A DNA stretch of 64,000 nt from Bog-473 sp963737745 (GCA_963737745.1 CAVTTR010000003.1:161812-225811); one strand, 5' to 3'; numbered from the stretch's first letter, positions 19,790 to 29,658 are shown. The notes: a model not told the origin generated them from the letters alone. A program made the numbers and translations.

Positions 19790-20542
19790 ATGCTGCCCAT
19801 CCGAGCGACTACCTTCCGAAGATTCCGCGCCTTGGCTGCGCCTGCGAGCGCGGTCGGTCTGTTGCTGTTGCTCTGGGCGAGTGCCGCCTCCGGTGCACTG
19901 CGTGGCGATGCACGTGGACATCTGAGCCGTGCGCATGTTCTTGCTGGCGGGAGTACCCATCGCGCCACGGCAACTCTGGACCTGGTGAGCGGCGTCACCA
20001 GCGTGGTGGTGGCAGCTGGCGCCCCAGCGGGCGACCTCTATCGGGTGCACACTCCGGCTGGCTCAGGTATCCGGCCGCTCGTGACGTTGGACCACGGAAC
20101 CGTGCGCGTGGGGCAGTCCGCGGACGGTAAGGGCAATGGCGTACCAACGATCGATATTCAATTGGCTCGCCGCGTCCGCTGGACCATCAATTTGGATGGC
20201 GGCGCGACGACCGAGACCGTCAACATGGCAACGGGATCCCTCGCCAACCTCTCCTTCGGCGCCGGTGTCTCCATGGCCTCCGTCAAGCTGCCCGTTCCTC
20301 GGGGGACTCTCACTCTGACCCTGGCCGGTGGAGCGAGTCGGCTTCTCGTTGTGGCCCCCTCAGGCGCGCCAGCCGAAGTCAAAGCCCTGGGTGGATCGAG
20401 CCAAGTGGATCTCGATGGAACGAGTCACTCTGGCGTCGCCGGGGGTTCGGTCTTCACCGAGCCGGCATGGGGTAGCGCACAGAACCGCTACACCATCGAT
20501 CTCGTGGCGGGCGTGTCAGACTTCGAAATGAGCCGCACCTAA
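19790..20542 (+). CDS. Secreted beta-rich protein of unknown function
   Basis: 250 residues. Signal peptide: MLPIRATTFRRFR, hydrophobic ALAAPASAVGLLLLLWASAASGA, cleavage near ASGA-LRG. The mature part is rich in Gly, Thr, Val and Ser with alternating beta-like stretches (TLDLVSGVTSVVVAAGAPAG; WTINLDGGATTETVNMATGS; GTLTLTLAGGASRLLVVAPS). This resembles the repetitive beta-solenoid of DUF4097-type putative adhesins, though I cannot assign the family firmly. No Cys in the mature region and no membrane anchor at the end. It follows the MFS gene by 79 bp but has its own start region. Confidence 0.6.
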   Translation: MLPIRATTFRRFRALAAPASAVGLLLLLWASAASGALRGDARGHLSRAHVLAGGSTHRATATLDLVSGVTSVVVAAGAPAGDLYRVHTPAGSGIRPLVTLDHGTVRVGQSADGKGNGVPTIDIQLARRVRWTINLDGGATTETVNMATGSLANLSFGAGVSMASVKLPVPRGTLTLTLAGGASRLLVVAPSGAPAEVKALGGSSQVDLDGTSHSGVAGGSVFTEPAWGSAQNRYTIDLVAGVSDFEMSRT

Positions 20543-20573
20543 CGCGGTACGCAGGCGGAAAAGGACCCGCCGC

Positions 20574-21848
20574 TCAGGATGCGTACTTGCCGACCTTCAT
20601 CGCCTTTTCGAGCGCGCCGCCCATGAGCAGTGCCTGCGTCTCCTCGGGAAGTCCGGAAACCACCTCCGAGTAGGCGAGCGGATCGGCCATACCCTCTGGG
20701 TGGGGGAAGTCCGAGCCGAACATGAGACGGTCGGCGGGAATGCCCAGGTCGAGGAGCCCCTCTGGGTCCGGCTCGTGGAAGATGTGCACGTAGATGTTCC
20801 GCTTGAACACCTCGAAGGGGTCTTCGTCGAAGAGCATGGGGGAGGCTTCATAAGCGTCCTTCAGGCGCTGCACGAACGGCCGCACCCACGTGGCGGCGAA
20901 TTCGACGGGCATGAACTTCAGCTCGGGGAATCGGGTTGCCAGCCCGTGACCGATGATGGAGGCCACTCCGTCTTGCACAAGACTCTTGTCGACCGAGAGG
21001 CGAGCAAAGGCTGGACTCCCCTGAGCCTTGAAGGGCAGCGGGTCGGCATTGATGCCGTCCCAGTCGTTCTGGTAACGCCGGGGGTCGTCACCGTCACCGG
21101 AGTGCATGCCCACCACGAGGCCAAGCTCCTGCACGCGGGCCCAGAACGGGTCGAACTCAGGCAAGGCAAAAGACTTGCGACCCTTCCAAGTGGGAACGGG
21201 CGCCATTCGGATGAGGAAGATTTTGGCGCCGCGCTCGTTGACGTACTCGAGCTCTTCGATCGCTCGGTCCGCACCGGCAGCCAGGCTGATGATCGGGGTG
21301 GCGTAGATCGAGTCGGAGTACACATACGACCAGTGCTCATGCATCCACTCGTTGAGGGCGTGGATCACGGTGACGGCAAGGTCGGGATCGTCGGCGACCC
21401 GACCCTCCAATACACTGGCCAGTGTCGGCCACAGCAGCGTGCGGTCGATACCCATGTCCTTCATAAGGGCGTATCGGGGCTCGGGGTCGAAGAACGCGTC
21501 CATGCCGGGCATGGCGCGTACCTTGGGTAGACCGAGCGACGTGTCGCCAGCGGTGCGCTTGTTGCTGCCCTTGGTGACGTCCATTCCGAAGCCGCCTGGC
21601 ACTGCGACCCTGGCGAACGTCGGGTTGGGGATGTATTCACTGATCTTGTCCCGGATGGCGAGTTTGGTCCGACCATTGACGTCGATGTACTTGATGGCGC
21701 CTTGGTATTCCTTGGGCAGGAACTTCGTCAAGGCGTCCTGGGTCTCGTACAGGTGGTTGTCAACGTCAAACGTCGAATACGGGAGACGGCGCTCATGCAC
21801 GTAGATGAAATCTTCAGTGGCTTCGCTCACGGCAATGTCCCTTCCCAC
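20574..21848 (-). CDS. Amidohydrolase-family (amidohydrolase_2) protein
   Basis: TIM-barrel metal-dependent hydrolase or decarboxylase, 424 residues. The first metal motif is in the form FDVDNHLYE (DxxxH variant). Later markers: LGLVVGMHSGDGDDP (His), ASIIGHGLATRFPELKFMPVEF (His) and RLMFGSDFPHPEGMADP with the conserved Asp and following His. This pattern is shared by the gamma-resorcylate decarboxylase/ACMSD clan, often in polyketide or aromatic degradation. Substrate unknown. Its product's end overlaps nothing; the 215-bp upstream gap separates it from the divergent VOC gene. Confidence 0.85.
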   Translation of the reverse strand: MGRDIAVSEATEDFIYVHERRLPYSTFDVDNHLYETQDALTKFLPKEYQGAIKYIDVNGRTKLAIRDKISEYIPNPTFARVAVPGGFGMDVTKGSNKRTAGDTSLGLPKVRAMPGMDAFFDPEPRYALMKDMGIDRTLLWPTLASVLEGRVADDPDLAVTVIHALNEWMHEHWSYVYSDSIYATPIISLAAGADRAIEELEYVNERGAKIFLIRMAPVPTWKGRKSFALPEFDPFWARVQELGLVVGMHSGDGDDPRRYQNDWDGINADPLPFKAQGSPAFARLSVDKSLVQDGVASIIGHGLATRFPELKFMPVEFAATWVRPFVQRLKDAYEASPMLFDEDPFEVFKRNIYVHIFHEPDPEGLLDLGIPADRLMFGSDFPHPEGMADPLAYSEVVSGLPEETQALLMGGALEKAMKVGKYAS

Positions 21849-22063
21849 CCTGCGACCCGTTGTGATATCGCGCTCTAATCAATACCACCAGATTTCGGCC
21901 ATGACAAGGCCAGCAGCTTTCGGCCACGACAAGCCGCTCCCTCGGGGCCACCCGATCGCAAGGCGGAGGCACATAGCCGGGTCGCCGAGGGCGTCGGTCG
22001 GTGCGGCGAATCGGGCGTCGGGTACCCCCTTTCTCTAGGATGAACGGGTCCGAAGGAGGCACA

Positions 22064-22417
22064 TTGAGCGATTACGACGTACGCATGGTCGTCTTGTCAA
22101 CAGACGACCTCGAGGAATCGATCCGGTTTTACAGCGAGACTCTCGGGATGTCGCTGAAGTTTCGTGACGGAGCCCACTACGCGGCCCTCGACGGGGGGTC
22201 GGTCACCCTGGCGCTTGCCACCGCAGTGGACCACCCGATGCCCGGCCGAGTCGTCGTGGGCATCAAGACCCCCGACGTCGACGCGGCGGCGCAGGCGATT
22301 GAGGACAACGGCGGCGCCATCATCAAAGGGCCGTACGACGACGCACACGAGCGACGCGCCGTCGTCTACGACAATAAGGGTAACGGGCTGGTCTTTTACA
22401 GCCCGTTGGCTCGGTAA
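22064..22417 (+). CDS. VOC-family (glyoxalase/bleomycin-resistance type) protein
   Basis: Single VOC domain of 117 residues. The start is TTG 22064: an AAGGAGG ribosome site at 22053-22059 sits at the right distance, while in-frame codons farther upstream lack one. Beta-alpha-beta-beta-beta halves are visible: MVVLSTDDLEESIRFYSETLGMS, GGSVTLALATAV, then VVVGIKTPDVDAAAQAIEDNGG and YDNKGNGLVFYSPL. The usual metal ligand positions are only partly recognisable, so enzymatic versus binding function is open. Confidence 0.82.
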   Translation: MSDYDVRMVVLSTDDLEESIRFYSETLGMSLKFRDGAHYAALDGGSVTLALATAVDHPMPGRVVVGIKTPDVDAAAQAIEDNGGAIIKGPYDDAHERRAVVYDNKGNGLVFYSPLAR

Positions 22418-22573
22418 GAGACGCCTCGGGCACCGACTCACCCCTCAGCCTTGCCGGCTTCGTACCCGCCTCGAAGAGACATACTGGACAGATGGGCGCC
22501 AGGGCGCGAGGCTCTGCCCGTCTCGGGCTGTCAAGTAGGGACGTAACCCCCGAAATCTCATGTCATCGTTGTC

Positions 22574-24733
22574 ATGGCCCGAAGTGGGGGGAACGTGCTG
22601 CTGCAATTCATGATTGCAGGGTTGGTATTAGGCGGTATCTACGCCATCTCGTCCGCTGGGCTGGTCATCACGTACCAATCGTGCGGCATCCTCAACTTCA
22701 GCTTTGGGGCCATGGCGTACACGGTCGCCCGCTTCTACTACTTCTTGAACAGCCAACATTTTTGGCCCATTGTGCCAGCCGCGCTGCTCTCGATCCTCGG
22801 GTTGGGACCGGCTCTGGGACTGTTCCTCTATCTGGCGGTGTTCCGCCAGCTGACCACAACGTCGACGGTCGTCAAGGTTCTGGCGACGATCGGGATTTCG
22901 GTGGCTCTGCCCTCCCTCGACACGGTGATCTTTGGGACTCAGGAGATCCTCGAGGCTCCGGGACTGGCCCCTCAGCCGGTCCACGTCTACCGATTTCTCG
23001 GCGTCCCGGTCACCTTGGATCAAATCATCGTCTATTCGGTCGTGGTCGTATTGATGTTGGTCGGCTTCTTCGTCCTTCGATACACCGATGTCGGCCTACA
23101 GATCCGCGCTCTCGTGGATTCTCCGGCCATGACGTCTTTGGTGGGAACCAACCCGGGTCGGATTTCATCGGCCGTCTGGGCCATCAGTAGCACCCTGGCC
23201 GGGTTGACCGGCGTGCTCGTCGCTCCCATATCGGGTCTTGACGCAGGCCAAATGACGTTCTTGATGGTGGGCGCGTTCGCCGCGGTGATCGCCGGCAGAT
23301 TGGTGAGCCTGCCTGTTGCGGTGGCCGTCGGATTGGGGATGGGCGTCGTGAGTGCTCTGTTCCAGTACTTCCTCCCGCCTGGCAGCACCTACACCGCCGA
23401 CCTTCTCTATGCCATTCCGTTCCTCACGATGATCGGCTTCCTGACCTTCTTCATCGTTCTCCGGGGATCCATCGCCGAGAGCCCGGGGCTCGGCGGGGCG
23501 ATAGACCGGGCGGTCAAGCCCCACAAAACCGAGGTCGTCTACGACGCCAGGGGATCGAGTGCAGCCAAACCTGGGTGGCGTACGCCACTCTTCGCATTCG
23601 CCTGCCTCTTGGGATTTCCGCTCCTGTTACATGGGCTGTGGATCGGCCTGGTCGCTCAGGGCGTCGCCTTCAGCATTGTCTTCTTGTCCTTCAGCCTGGT
23701 GACGGGAGACGGTGGGATGATCTGGCTCTGTCAGGCCACATTTGCCGCCGCGGGGGGAATGGCCGCCGCCCTGCTCAGCGTCAATGAAGGCGTGCCGATC
23801 TTGCTGGCGGCGCTCATAGGCGGCTTCATCGCTCTCCCCTTTGGCCTATTCATCGGATGGATCACCATCCGCATGGGCGATATCTACGTGGCCATCGTGA
23901 CACTCAGCTTCGCTCTGTTCATCGAAAACGTCGTTTTCATACAGCAGATCTTCAGCAACGATGGGCTCGGGATCACCGTGCACCCACCTCAATTCGCCGG
24001 AGGGCCGCGGGCCCTGGTCTATTTGACGATCGGCGTCTTCGCGCTGGCGGCGCTCATTATCGTCAACCTTCGTCGTTCGACTATCGGGCTGGCGCTCACT
24101 GCGGTCCGCGCCAGCGCTCAGGCCTCGAAGTCCATCGGAATCAGCGTGCTGCAGATGAAGGTGCTCCTGGCCGGCCTGGCCGCTTTCGTCGCCGGCATCG
24201 GAGGTGGCGTCATGGCCATCACGCTCGGCGCTGGTAGTACGACCAACTATGAGACCCTGGCGGCCGAGGTCTGGCTGGTCGTCCTGGTGACCCACGGCAT
24301 CCGTTCAAACATCTCTGCTCTCTGTGCCGGACTGACCCTGGCGCTGGCCACCGGTCTATGCGTCGTGTATCTGCCGAAGGTCTATGTCAACGCCATCGCC
24401 ATCGTCTTCGGCCTAGGAGCGGTCTTTCTGATCAAGTTCCCCGACGGCGTGGTCACGATGCTGGCTCGGAGATTCCGCTCGCTTCTCACGCGGTTCTCCC
24501 TGGCCCAACCAAAGGCGTATGCGGTGCTCCGGGTCGCCGCGTCTGTCTTCTTTCTGCTGTTTGTGGTGCTGACCGCAGCCGTATCGAGTTTCTGGTGGCT
24601 CTGGTTGGTAGTCGCCCTGACCCTCCTGAGTGTGGCGACGGGCTACATGTTTGCAAAGACAAGAAGCGCCCAATCACCGACGATCCCCGTCGTTCGCAAC
24701 CGCGTGATCGTGCCGCAGAGCGCTTCACGATAG
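22574..24733 (+). CDS. Fused LivH-LivM branched-chain amino-acid ABC permease
   Basis: Both permease subunits of a HAAT-type importer in one 719-residue chain. LivH half (about 1-300): GLVLGGIYAISSAGLVITYQ, LNFSFGAMAYTVARF and VGLQIRALVDSPAMTSLVG. A polar linker runs from about 305 to 335 (IAESPGLGGAIDRAVK). LivM half (about 340-640): FSIVFLSFSLVTGDGGMIWL, MGDIYVAIVTLSFALFIENV and IGLALTAVRASAQASKSIGI (EAA loop). Two further helices end the chain. No frameshift is present. No ATPases or binding protein lie alongside, so the system must be completed from elsewhere in the genome. Confidence 0.9.
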   Translation: MARSGGNVLLQFMIAGLVLGGIYAISSAGLVITYQSCGILNFSFGAMAYTVARFYYFLNSQHFWPIVPAALLSILGLGPALGLFLYLAVFRQLTTTSTVVKVLATIGISVALPSLDTVIFGTQEILEAPGLAPQPVHVYRFLGVPVTLDQIIVYSVVVVLMLVGFFVLRYTDVGLQIRALVDSPAMTSLVGTNPGRISSAVWAISSTLAGLTGVLVAPISGLDAGQMTFLMVGAFAAVIAGRLVSLPVAVAVGLGMGVVSALFQYFLPPGSTYTADLLYAIPFLTMIGFLTFFIVLRGSIAESPGLGGAIDRAVKPHKTEVVYDARGSSAAKPGWRTPLFAFACLLGFPLLLHGLWIGLVAQGVAFSIVFLSFSLVTGDGGMIWLCQATFAAAGGMAAALLSVNEGVPILLAALIGGFIALPFGLFIGWITIRMGDIYVAIVTLSFALFIENVVFIQQIFSNDGLGITVHPPQFAGGPRALVYLTIGVFALAALIIVNLRRSTIGLALTAVRASAQASKSIGISVLQMKVLLAGLAAFVAGIGGGVMAITLGAGSTTNYETLAAEVWLVVLVTHGIRSNISALCAGLTLALATGLCVVYLPKVYVNAIAIVFGLGAVFLIKFPDGVVTMLARRFRSLLTRFSLAQPKAYAVLRVAASVFFLLFVVLTAAVSSFWWLWLVVALTLLSVATGYMFAKTRSAQSPTIPVVRNRVIVPQSASR

Positions 24734-24938
24734 GAGAAGTACCACCACAACGGTTTCGACCACGAAAGGAGGTCTCTCAGGGACTTTGGTGCGGCACCGC
24801 AGTAGGATCAAAATGCCGCAGGAGTCGATTGCTTGGACGCATGGAAAGCGGTCCGCAGTGCGAGCAGGGCAGGCATAGGGGGACGGCGATGGGTCGAAGC
24901 GGTGTTCCCCGCAGGGGCGAACAGCGGGAGGTCGGAGA

Positions 24939-25770
24939 ATGAGCTCAGGGCCACCGGCCAATCTGTCTGGCGTTCACGGGACCGCCTTTTCAGCCGCCGC
25001 CTTACGGGCATGGCACACGCTGGAAGGCGAAGAGCCGAAGATCTTCCGGGACGAGTTCGCCCTTCCCCTTACGGGCATGCCAAAAGCCGAGGTGATTGCG
25101 CTTGGTCGAGGTGTGGCAGCGGCGAGCGCATCGACGTGCATTTTGCGCAGCCGTTTCACGGAGGACCACCTCGCCGCCGCTCGTGAACGGCTGAACCAGT
25201 ATGTCGTCCTCGGAGCGGGACTCGACTCATACGCGCTACGCCTGGGCGATGGGCTCGGCACCCTGACCGTCTTCGAAGTTGACGATCCCCCGTTCCAAGA
25301 ATGGAAACAGCAACGCCTGCAGGAGTTGGGCCTGACGCCACCCGCTCAACTGCGCTTCGTACCGTGCGATTTTGAGACCACGTCGATTGCCGAAGCGCTC
25401 GCAGGAAGCGGGTTCGCGTCACAAGAACCTTGTTTCATTTCGTGGCTCGGCGTGACGCAGTACCTCACCCGCGAGGCCGTCACCGAGACCCTGCGTTGGG
25501 CCGGTGAGCGTCCGGCGGGTTCAGAGCTTGTGTTGACCTACCTCGAATCCAATGCGCAGGCGGCGAATCTGAGGACGAGGATGGCCCAGAGCGGCATTGC
25601 CGTACTCTCGGACTTTGCGACGGACGAGATGGCGGCAATGGTGATAGGCGGCGGGGTTTTCGAAGATTGAGAGCCTCTCGCCCGAAGAAGCCGAGGAGCG
25701 GTACTTCCACGGCCGGACGGACGGCCTGAAGGCTCCCGAGATCCAGCGCCTCCTGAGCGCCACGGTCTGA
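24939..25770 (+). CDS. Class I SAM-dependent methyltransferase (LCMT/TIGR00027 type), one frameshift
   Basis: S-adenosylmethionine-dependent methyltransferase of the leucine-carboxymethyltransferase-like group. Motifs: AWHTLEGEEPKIFRDEFALP, QYVVLGAGLDSYALRL (SAM loop), VFEVDDPPFQEWKQQRL (ribose-binding acid), RFVPCDFE and CFISWLGVTQYLTREAV. A one-base insertion near 25656 (CGGGGTTTT for CGGGTTTT) makes a false stop at 25668-25670. The corrected C-terminus reads GGGFSKIESLSPEEAEERYF to GLKAPEIQRLLSATV and stops at 25768-25770, giving about 277 residues. Followed after 19 bp by the SMP-30 gene. Confidence 0.85.
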
Positions 25771-25789
25771 GACGAAGGACGGCCCCGAG

Positions 25790-26669
25790 ATGAACCAGAG
25801 AGCCGAGGTCGTCGTCGATGGCCTTCGCTTCCCGGAGGGTCCGTCCTGGTGTTCTGACGGGACGGTCGTCTGCACGTCGGTCGCTGAAGGAGCGCTCTAT
25901 CGCGTGTGGCCGAGCGAGGGTCGCAAGGAGCGAATCGCCGACGTCGGGGGCGGGGCGAACGCTGCCGCACCCGCAGACGACGGCGGGTTCATCGTCACCC
26001 AAAACGGTGGGATCGATTTTGGCGCCATCGGGCTTTACCCGGAGCCACCGCCGTATCGACCCATCGACGCCCGGCGTGCAGCGAGTCGCCGGTGACGGTT
26101 CGGTGAGCTACCTCCTCGATGAGGGGTTCCTCGCTCCCAATGACCTGGTCGTTGCCGCTGATGGCACGCTGTACTTCACCGACCCCCCGCACCATCCCCC
26201 GCCCCCCGAACCGATGGGCCGGGTGCATGCCTACCGGAGCGGGCAGCTGCGCACACTGGCGACCGGCTTTGAGTATTGCAACGGCATCGCACTCGATCCG
26301 GGTGGGACGGTTGTGGTCGTTGAAGGGAACGGATTGATGCGGGTCGAGCCGGACGGCTCGAAGGAATGGGTTTGTCGGCTCCCCGGGGCCGTCGGCGACG
26401 GATTCTGTTTCGATCTGGACGGCAACTTCTACGTCGCCACCACAGGAGACCATGGAATCTTGATCGTTGACCCTGACGGCAAGGTCGCCGAGTTCCTCCC
26501 CATAGGGGAGAGCAAGGGCGGCGGGGGAATCGTGACCAATTGCTGCTTCGGCGGAGAGGATGGTCGCACGCTGTTCGCCACGGTCGGCATCCCGGGGCAG
26601 CTCGTGGCCTGGGAAGGCCTTCCCGTCGCCGGTCGCGAGATCTATCCGTGGCCGACGGCCGGCCAGTGA
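25790..26669 (+). CDS. SMP-30/gluconolactonase-like beta-propeller protein, one frameshift
   Basis: Probable lactonase or calcium-binding six-bladed propeller. It begins with EVVVDGLRFPEGPSWCSDG, the family's metal Glu motif. GGFIVTQNGGIDF follows, then a one-base insertion near 26065. The later blades are LDEGFLAPNDLVVAADGTLYFTDP (conserved Asn/Asp), GFEYCNGIALDPGG, GFCFDLDGNFYVATTG and TNCCFGGEDGRTLFATVG. About 293 residues, normal. Tandem with the methyltransferase gene, so possibly one operon. Aligned proteins usually hydrolyse sugar lactones, but the substrate here is open. Confidence 0.87.
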
Positions 26670-27041
26670 TATGGGACTCGACTCAGGTCGAGTCGTGAAC
26701 CGATGACGGGACCCCTTCGATTCCGGGCTGCGGCCGCGCTTCCCGGCCAAGCGGGCCTCAGCGTCCAGGAGGTCGACTGGCGCCACCGGAAACCGGGTGA
26801 AGTGCTCGGTGGTGGGTACGGCCGACGTGGCATCCTGCGCCAGTGACCTCGCCGAGGCAAAGTGATCGGCATCGCCGGCCTGAGTGTCGGCGGAAGCATT
26901 GGCCTCGTGGCGTGGACCGTCACCGCTGCGGTGACCGCACCTGACCAGAGCCTACGACGGAGCGGCCGCGGTCGAACTGATCTGCGTCGGCCTTCCGCTA
27001 TCCCATCCTTTTGCGGGCATTGGTGCCGCTAGGTTTGAAAG
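26670..27041. other. Region without a recognisable gene
   Basis: On the minus strand an open stretch reads FASARSLAQDATSAVPTTEH and TRFPVAPVDLLDAEARLAGK. It has coding-like composition but no start, homology or ribosome site that I can support. It could be a decayed gene end. Nothing else seen. Confidence 0.3.
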
Positions 27042-27398
27042 ATGAGCGATATGCGGATTTATCACAACCCTGCCTGCAAGCACTCCCGAGGGGCCCTCGA
27101 GATACTGGAGCAGCGGGCAGACGACGTCGAGATTGTCCTGTACCTGGATACACCGCCGTCCAAGGAGGAGCTCGAGCGATTGCTCAGTTTGCTCGAGGAT
27201 CCCGCGGCCGATCTTGTCCGCAAAGACAAGCGTTTCGAGGAGCTCGGCCTCGCGGAATCGGACTATCAGACCCCAGAGGAGGTCGTGGCCGTCCTCATGG
27301 AGCACCCCGAGCTCATGCAGCGCCCCATCATCGTGAAGAACAATGCGGCGGTATTGGCGCGTCCGTCGGAGAAAGTTTTGGCCCTGCTTGAAAGTTGA
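27042..27398 (+). CDS. ArsC/Spx-like reductase-family protein
   Basis: Thioredoxin-fold protein of 118 residues in the glutaredoxin-coupled arsenate reductase (ArsC/YffB) family. MRIYHNPACKHSRGALEILE carries the single N-terminal catalytic Cys. EIVLYLDTPPSKEELERLLS and the later RPIIVKNNAAVLARPSEKVLALL (conserved Arg-Pro-Ile) match the family. No other ars genes are adjacent, so arsenate reduction is only one possibility. The stop is 12 bases from the convergent monooxygenase-like gene. Confidence 0.88.
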   Translation: MSDMRIYHNPACKHSRGALEILEQRADDVEIVLYLDTPPSKEELERLLSLLEDPAADLVRKDKRFEELGLAESDYQTPEEVVAVLMEHPELMQRPIIVKNNAAVLARPSEKVLALLES

Positions 27399-27410
27399 TG
27401 ATCCAAAAAC

Positions 27411-27704
27411 TCAGGAAACCACGTCGTAGAAGGTCTGAACGACGTCTTGGTCGAGCGTCGCGAGGACCTTCGCAAGGTGCCCGCTGGCCAGGATCAACTC
27501 CCCAAACGCGGCGTCATGGGCTTCCCGAGATGCCCACGTTTGAATGAATGCAGAAGATCGAGGGTCGGCTTGATCTCGAAGGATCACGAAGGACTCGCAT
27601 CCATCGGAAGCCAACATACGGCGCCTTCCCTCTGACTGAAGGTCAAGAAGGGCTGCCTCCTGGCCGTCGGCTGCATGAAATCGAGTGAAGGTGAGAACGC
27701 TCAT
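27411..27704 (-). CDS. Antibiotic biosynthesis monooxygenase (ABM)-domain protein
   Basis: 97 residues from ATG 27704. MSVLTFTRFHAADGQEAALLDL, then GCESFVILRDQADPRSSAFIQTWASREAHDAAFG, the dimeric ferredoxin-like ABM fold with its conserved W-x-S-x-E-A-x-D-A motif. Such proteins act as cofactor-free monooxygenases or heme-binding/quorum-like small enzymes. No specific role can be read. A longer upstream reading to 28028 is open but not protein-like. Confidence 0.75.
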   Translation of the reverse strand: MSVLTFTRFHAADGQEAALLDLQSEGRRRMLASDGCESFVILRDQADPRSSAFIQTWASREAHDAAFGELILASGHLAKVLATLDQDVVQTFYDVVS

Positions 27705-27883
27705 TGAACCCTGACTTCCGAGATGGACGACTATTGGAGCGCTCTTCAGCGGCAGCGGCTCGTGAGGTGGCTGTACAAATCCATGGACCCGAACGTGACA
27801 GTACGACCGGAAAAGGCTTGGCACAAGGCCCAACGTGATCGACCCGGGATCCCGTCGACCCGAGATTAGCGCAGAGGAAAGGA

Positions 27884-28313
27884 CTACTCCGGGAATGAGT
27901 GGGTGGTCGTCCCTGAGCCATCCGCCGTCGGCGACTCGATCTCTACCCGCACACCGTCCTTCTCGTGATAGGCGCCGAGATACCCCGCCAGCCCGGCCAC
28001 CTCGGGCAGAGGGGTCCGGTACGTCCAAAAGATGTCGTGGGCCGGCGGATTCGACGCCGTCAGGGTCCAGTAATCGGCTTCACCCTTGAAAGGACAAATC
28101 GAGTGGTGATCGTTCTCCTCGAAGAGTGCGAGATTCACATCGGCCTGGGGGAAGTAGAGCCGGTGCACGTGGTCCGTTTCGATTACCCGCAGAGCGGCGT
28201 CGCTCTCGGCCACGAGCAGGTCTCCGTGCCAGACCCGGGCGATGCCGTGAGACGGCCTCCAGGTCGATGCGGTAGCCGGGGTGGCTAGGCCACGCCGATT
28301 CGACGACTGTCAT
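27884..28313 (-). CDS. DUF427-domain protein, one frameshift
   Basis: DUF427 family, function unknown. From ATG 28313 (MTVVESAWPSHPGYRIDLEA) a one-base insertion near 28245 leads into IARVWHGDLLVAESDAALRV, the family hallmark. LYFPQADVNLALFEENDHHSICPFKGEADYW and IFWTYRTPLPEVAGLAGYLGAYHEKDGVRVE follow. About 142 residues after correction. It is divergent from nothing and lies downstream of the GcvT-like gene on the same strand. Confidence 0.85.
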
Positions 28314-28525
28314 GGTCTGACCTCCTTGCCCGATGGCTTCTCGTCCTCTAGAACTGCCATTCCGTAGGTGGACGCCCTGATCGTATGGGCACTGCACGGC
28401 CGATCGAATGGTCGGCTCAGGGTCGACCATGAAATCCTTGCGACTGCCTCGTCACCGTCGGCGGTCCAAGAGAGATCGACTCGAGAATCCTTAGCGTTGA
28501 CGAGTTCGAACGTCGCCGGGGTCAT
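28310..28525 (-). CDS. Small open frame overlapping the GcvT-like gene end
   Basis: A 71-codon frame begins at ATG 28525 inside the 3' end of the GcvT-like gene. It ends at the DUF427 start (4-bp ATGA-type overlap). The sequence FELVNAKDSRVDLSWTADGD matches no family I know and no ribosome site is visible. The tight overlap on both sides is the only support. It could also be the shifted C-terminus of the GcvT-like protein. Confidence 0.25.
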   Translation of the reverse strand: MTPATFELVNAKDSRVDLSWTADGDEAVARISWSTLSRPFDRPCSAHTIRASTYGMAVLEDEKPSGKEVRP

Positions 28526-29655
28526 AGAGCGGCATGACCGAAAGCGTCGCCGGGACGTCGGCCCCCGTCAACCGTACATTGACGCCGATGCCGGGAACGG
28601 CATGGATTGGTTCGACGTAGCCCATTGCGACACCTCGTCTTTGCGTGGGCGAGTACGAGCCACTGGTGACCTGACCTATCTGGACGCCGTCAATCACGAT
28701 AGGGTCCCCCGTCTTCACGACCTCAGTCCCGTCGAGCTTCATCCACACCATCGTCCGCGTCACCCCGGCCTTTCGTATCGCCGCCGAGCGCGGCTCGGCC
28801 ATTGAATTCGGGTTTGCCAAAGGCAACGACACGACCAATTCCGGCTTCGAAAGGATTCGTAGTGGCATCGTGGTCGTTGCCGACCAAAAGGTATCCGGCT
28901 TCCTGGCGGAGGCTCTCCAAAGCCGCTTGTCCGCAGGGCAAAATGTCTTTGCTTTTGCCCTTTTCGAGTAGCCCGTGCCATAGCGCTTCCGCCCCCTCGG
29001 GAGCCAGGTGGAACTCGTAACCGAATTCCCCCGTGTATCCCATGCGCGCCAGGAGGCAGTCGGAGCCGGTGACGCTGGTCCGAACGAAGCCGTAGTAGGG
29101 CAAAGAATCGACAACACCAGGGCCAACTAATGCCTCAATGACCGGTCGCGACTCTGGCCCTTGCACCGCCAACGTGGTCCAGGTGGACGTGATATCCGTG
29201 ACTTCGACGTCGAACCCGGCCGCCTGGTCCGCTACCCAGTCGAAGTCACTCTCCGAACCGGTTATCAAGAGATACTCATTTTCCGCCAATCGCCAAAGAG
29301 TACCGTCATCGACCATGTTTCCCTCGAGGTCGCACATCGCCGAATATCGAACTCGGCCCACACCAAGATTCCCAAAGTCATTCGTAAGTAAAGCCTGGAC
29401 GAACGGCAAAGCCTCCGGCCCGACGATCTTGAATTCAGCCATGTAGTCAAGATCGCACATGCTGACCCGATTTCTGGTGGCGAGATGTTCCTCCAGGTGA
29501 CCTCGCTCGTACTGCCAAGGTAGCCAGTAGCCGAAGAGCTCTTGCATCTCGGCGCCCGCAGCAATCCCGACGTCATGAAAAGGCGTCTGCTTCGCAGCCA
29601 CATTGCCCACTTTCCACAGAGTCCGTGCTACCCCACCAATCGGCCTACCGCCCAT
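28491..29655 (-). CDS. GcvT-family aminomethyltransferase-like protein, one frameshift
   Basis: Tetrahydrofolate-dependent T-protein fold. Family motifs: TPFHDVGIAAGAEMQELFGYW, RNRVSMCDLDYMAEFKIVGP, FVQALLTNDF, EYLLITGSESDFDWV, TLAVQGPESRPVIEALVG and GYTGEFGYEFHL. A one-base insertion near 28785 separates KPEFNGRAAL from AIRKAGVTRTMVWMKLDG; the barrel end GVQIGQVTSGSYSPTQRRGV and VNVRLTGADVPATL follows. About 388 residues. The other glycine-cleavage subunits are absent nearby, so it may be a stand-alone demethylase acting on a methylamine or methoxyl-type substrate rather than the glycine system. Confidence 0.85.
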
Positions 29656-29658
29656 CAC

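Noticed and set aside
26642..26923. 93-codon minus-strand frame after the SMP-30 gene
   Set aside because: Pro/Arg-rich with no ribosome site or family resemblance; it overlaps the SMP-30 gene end.
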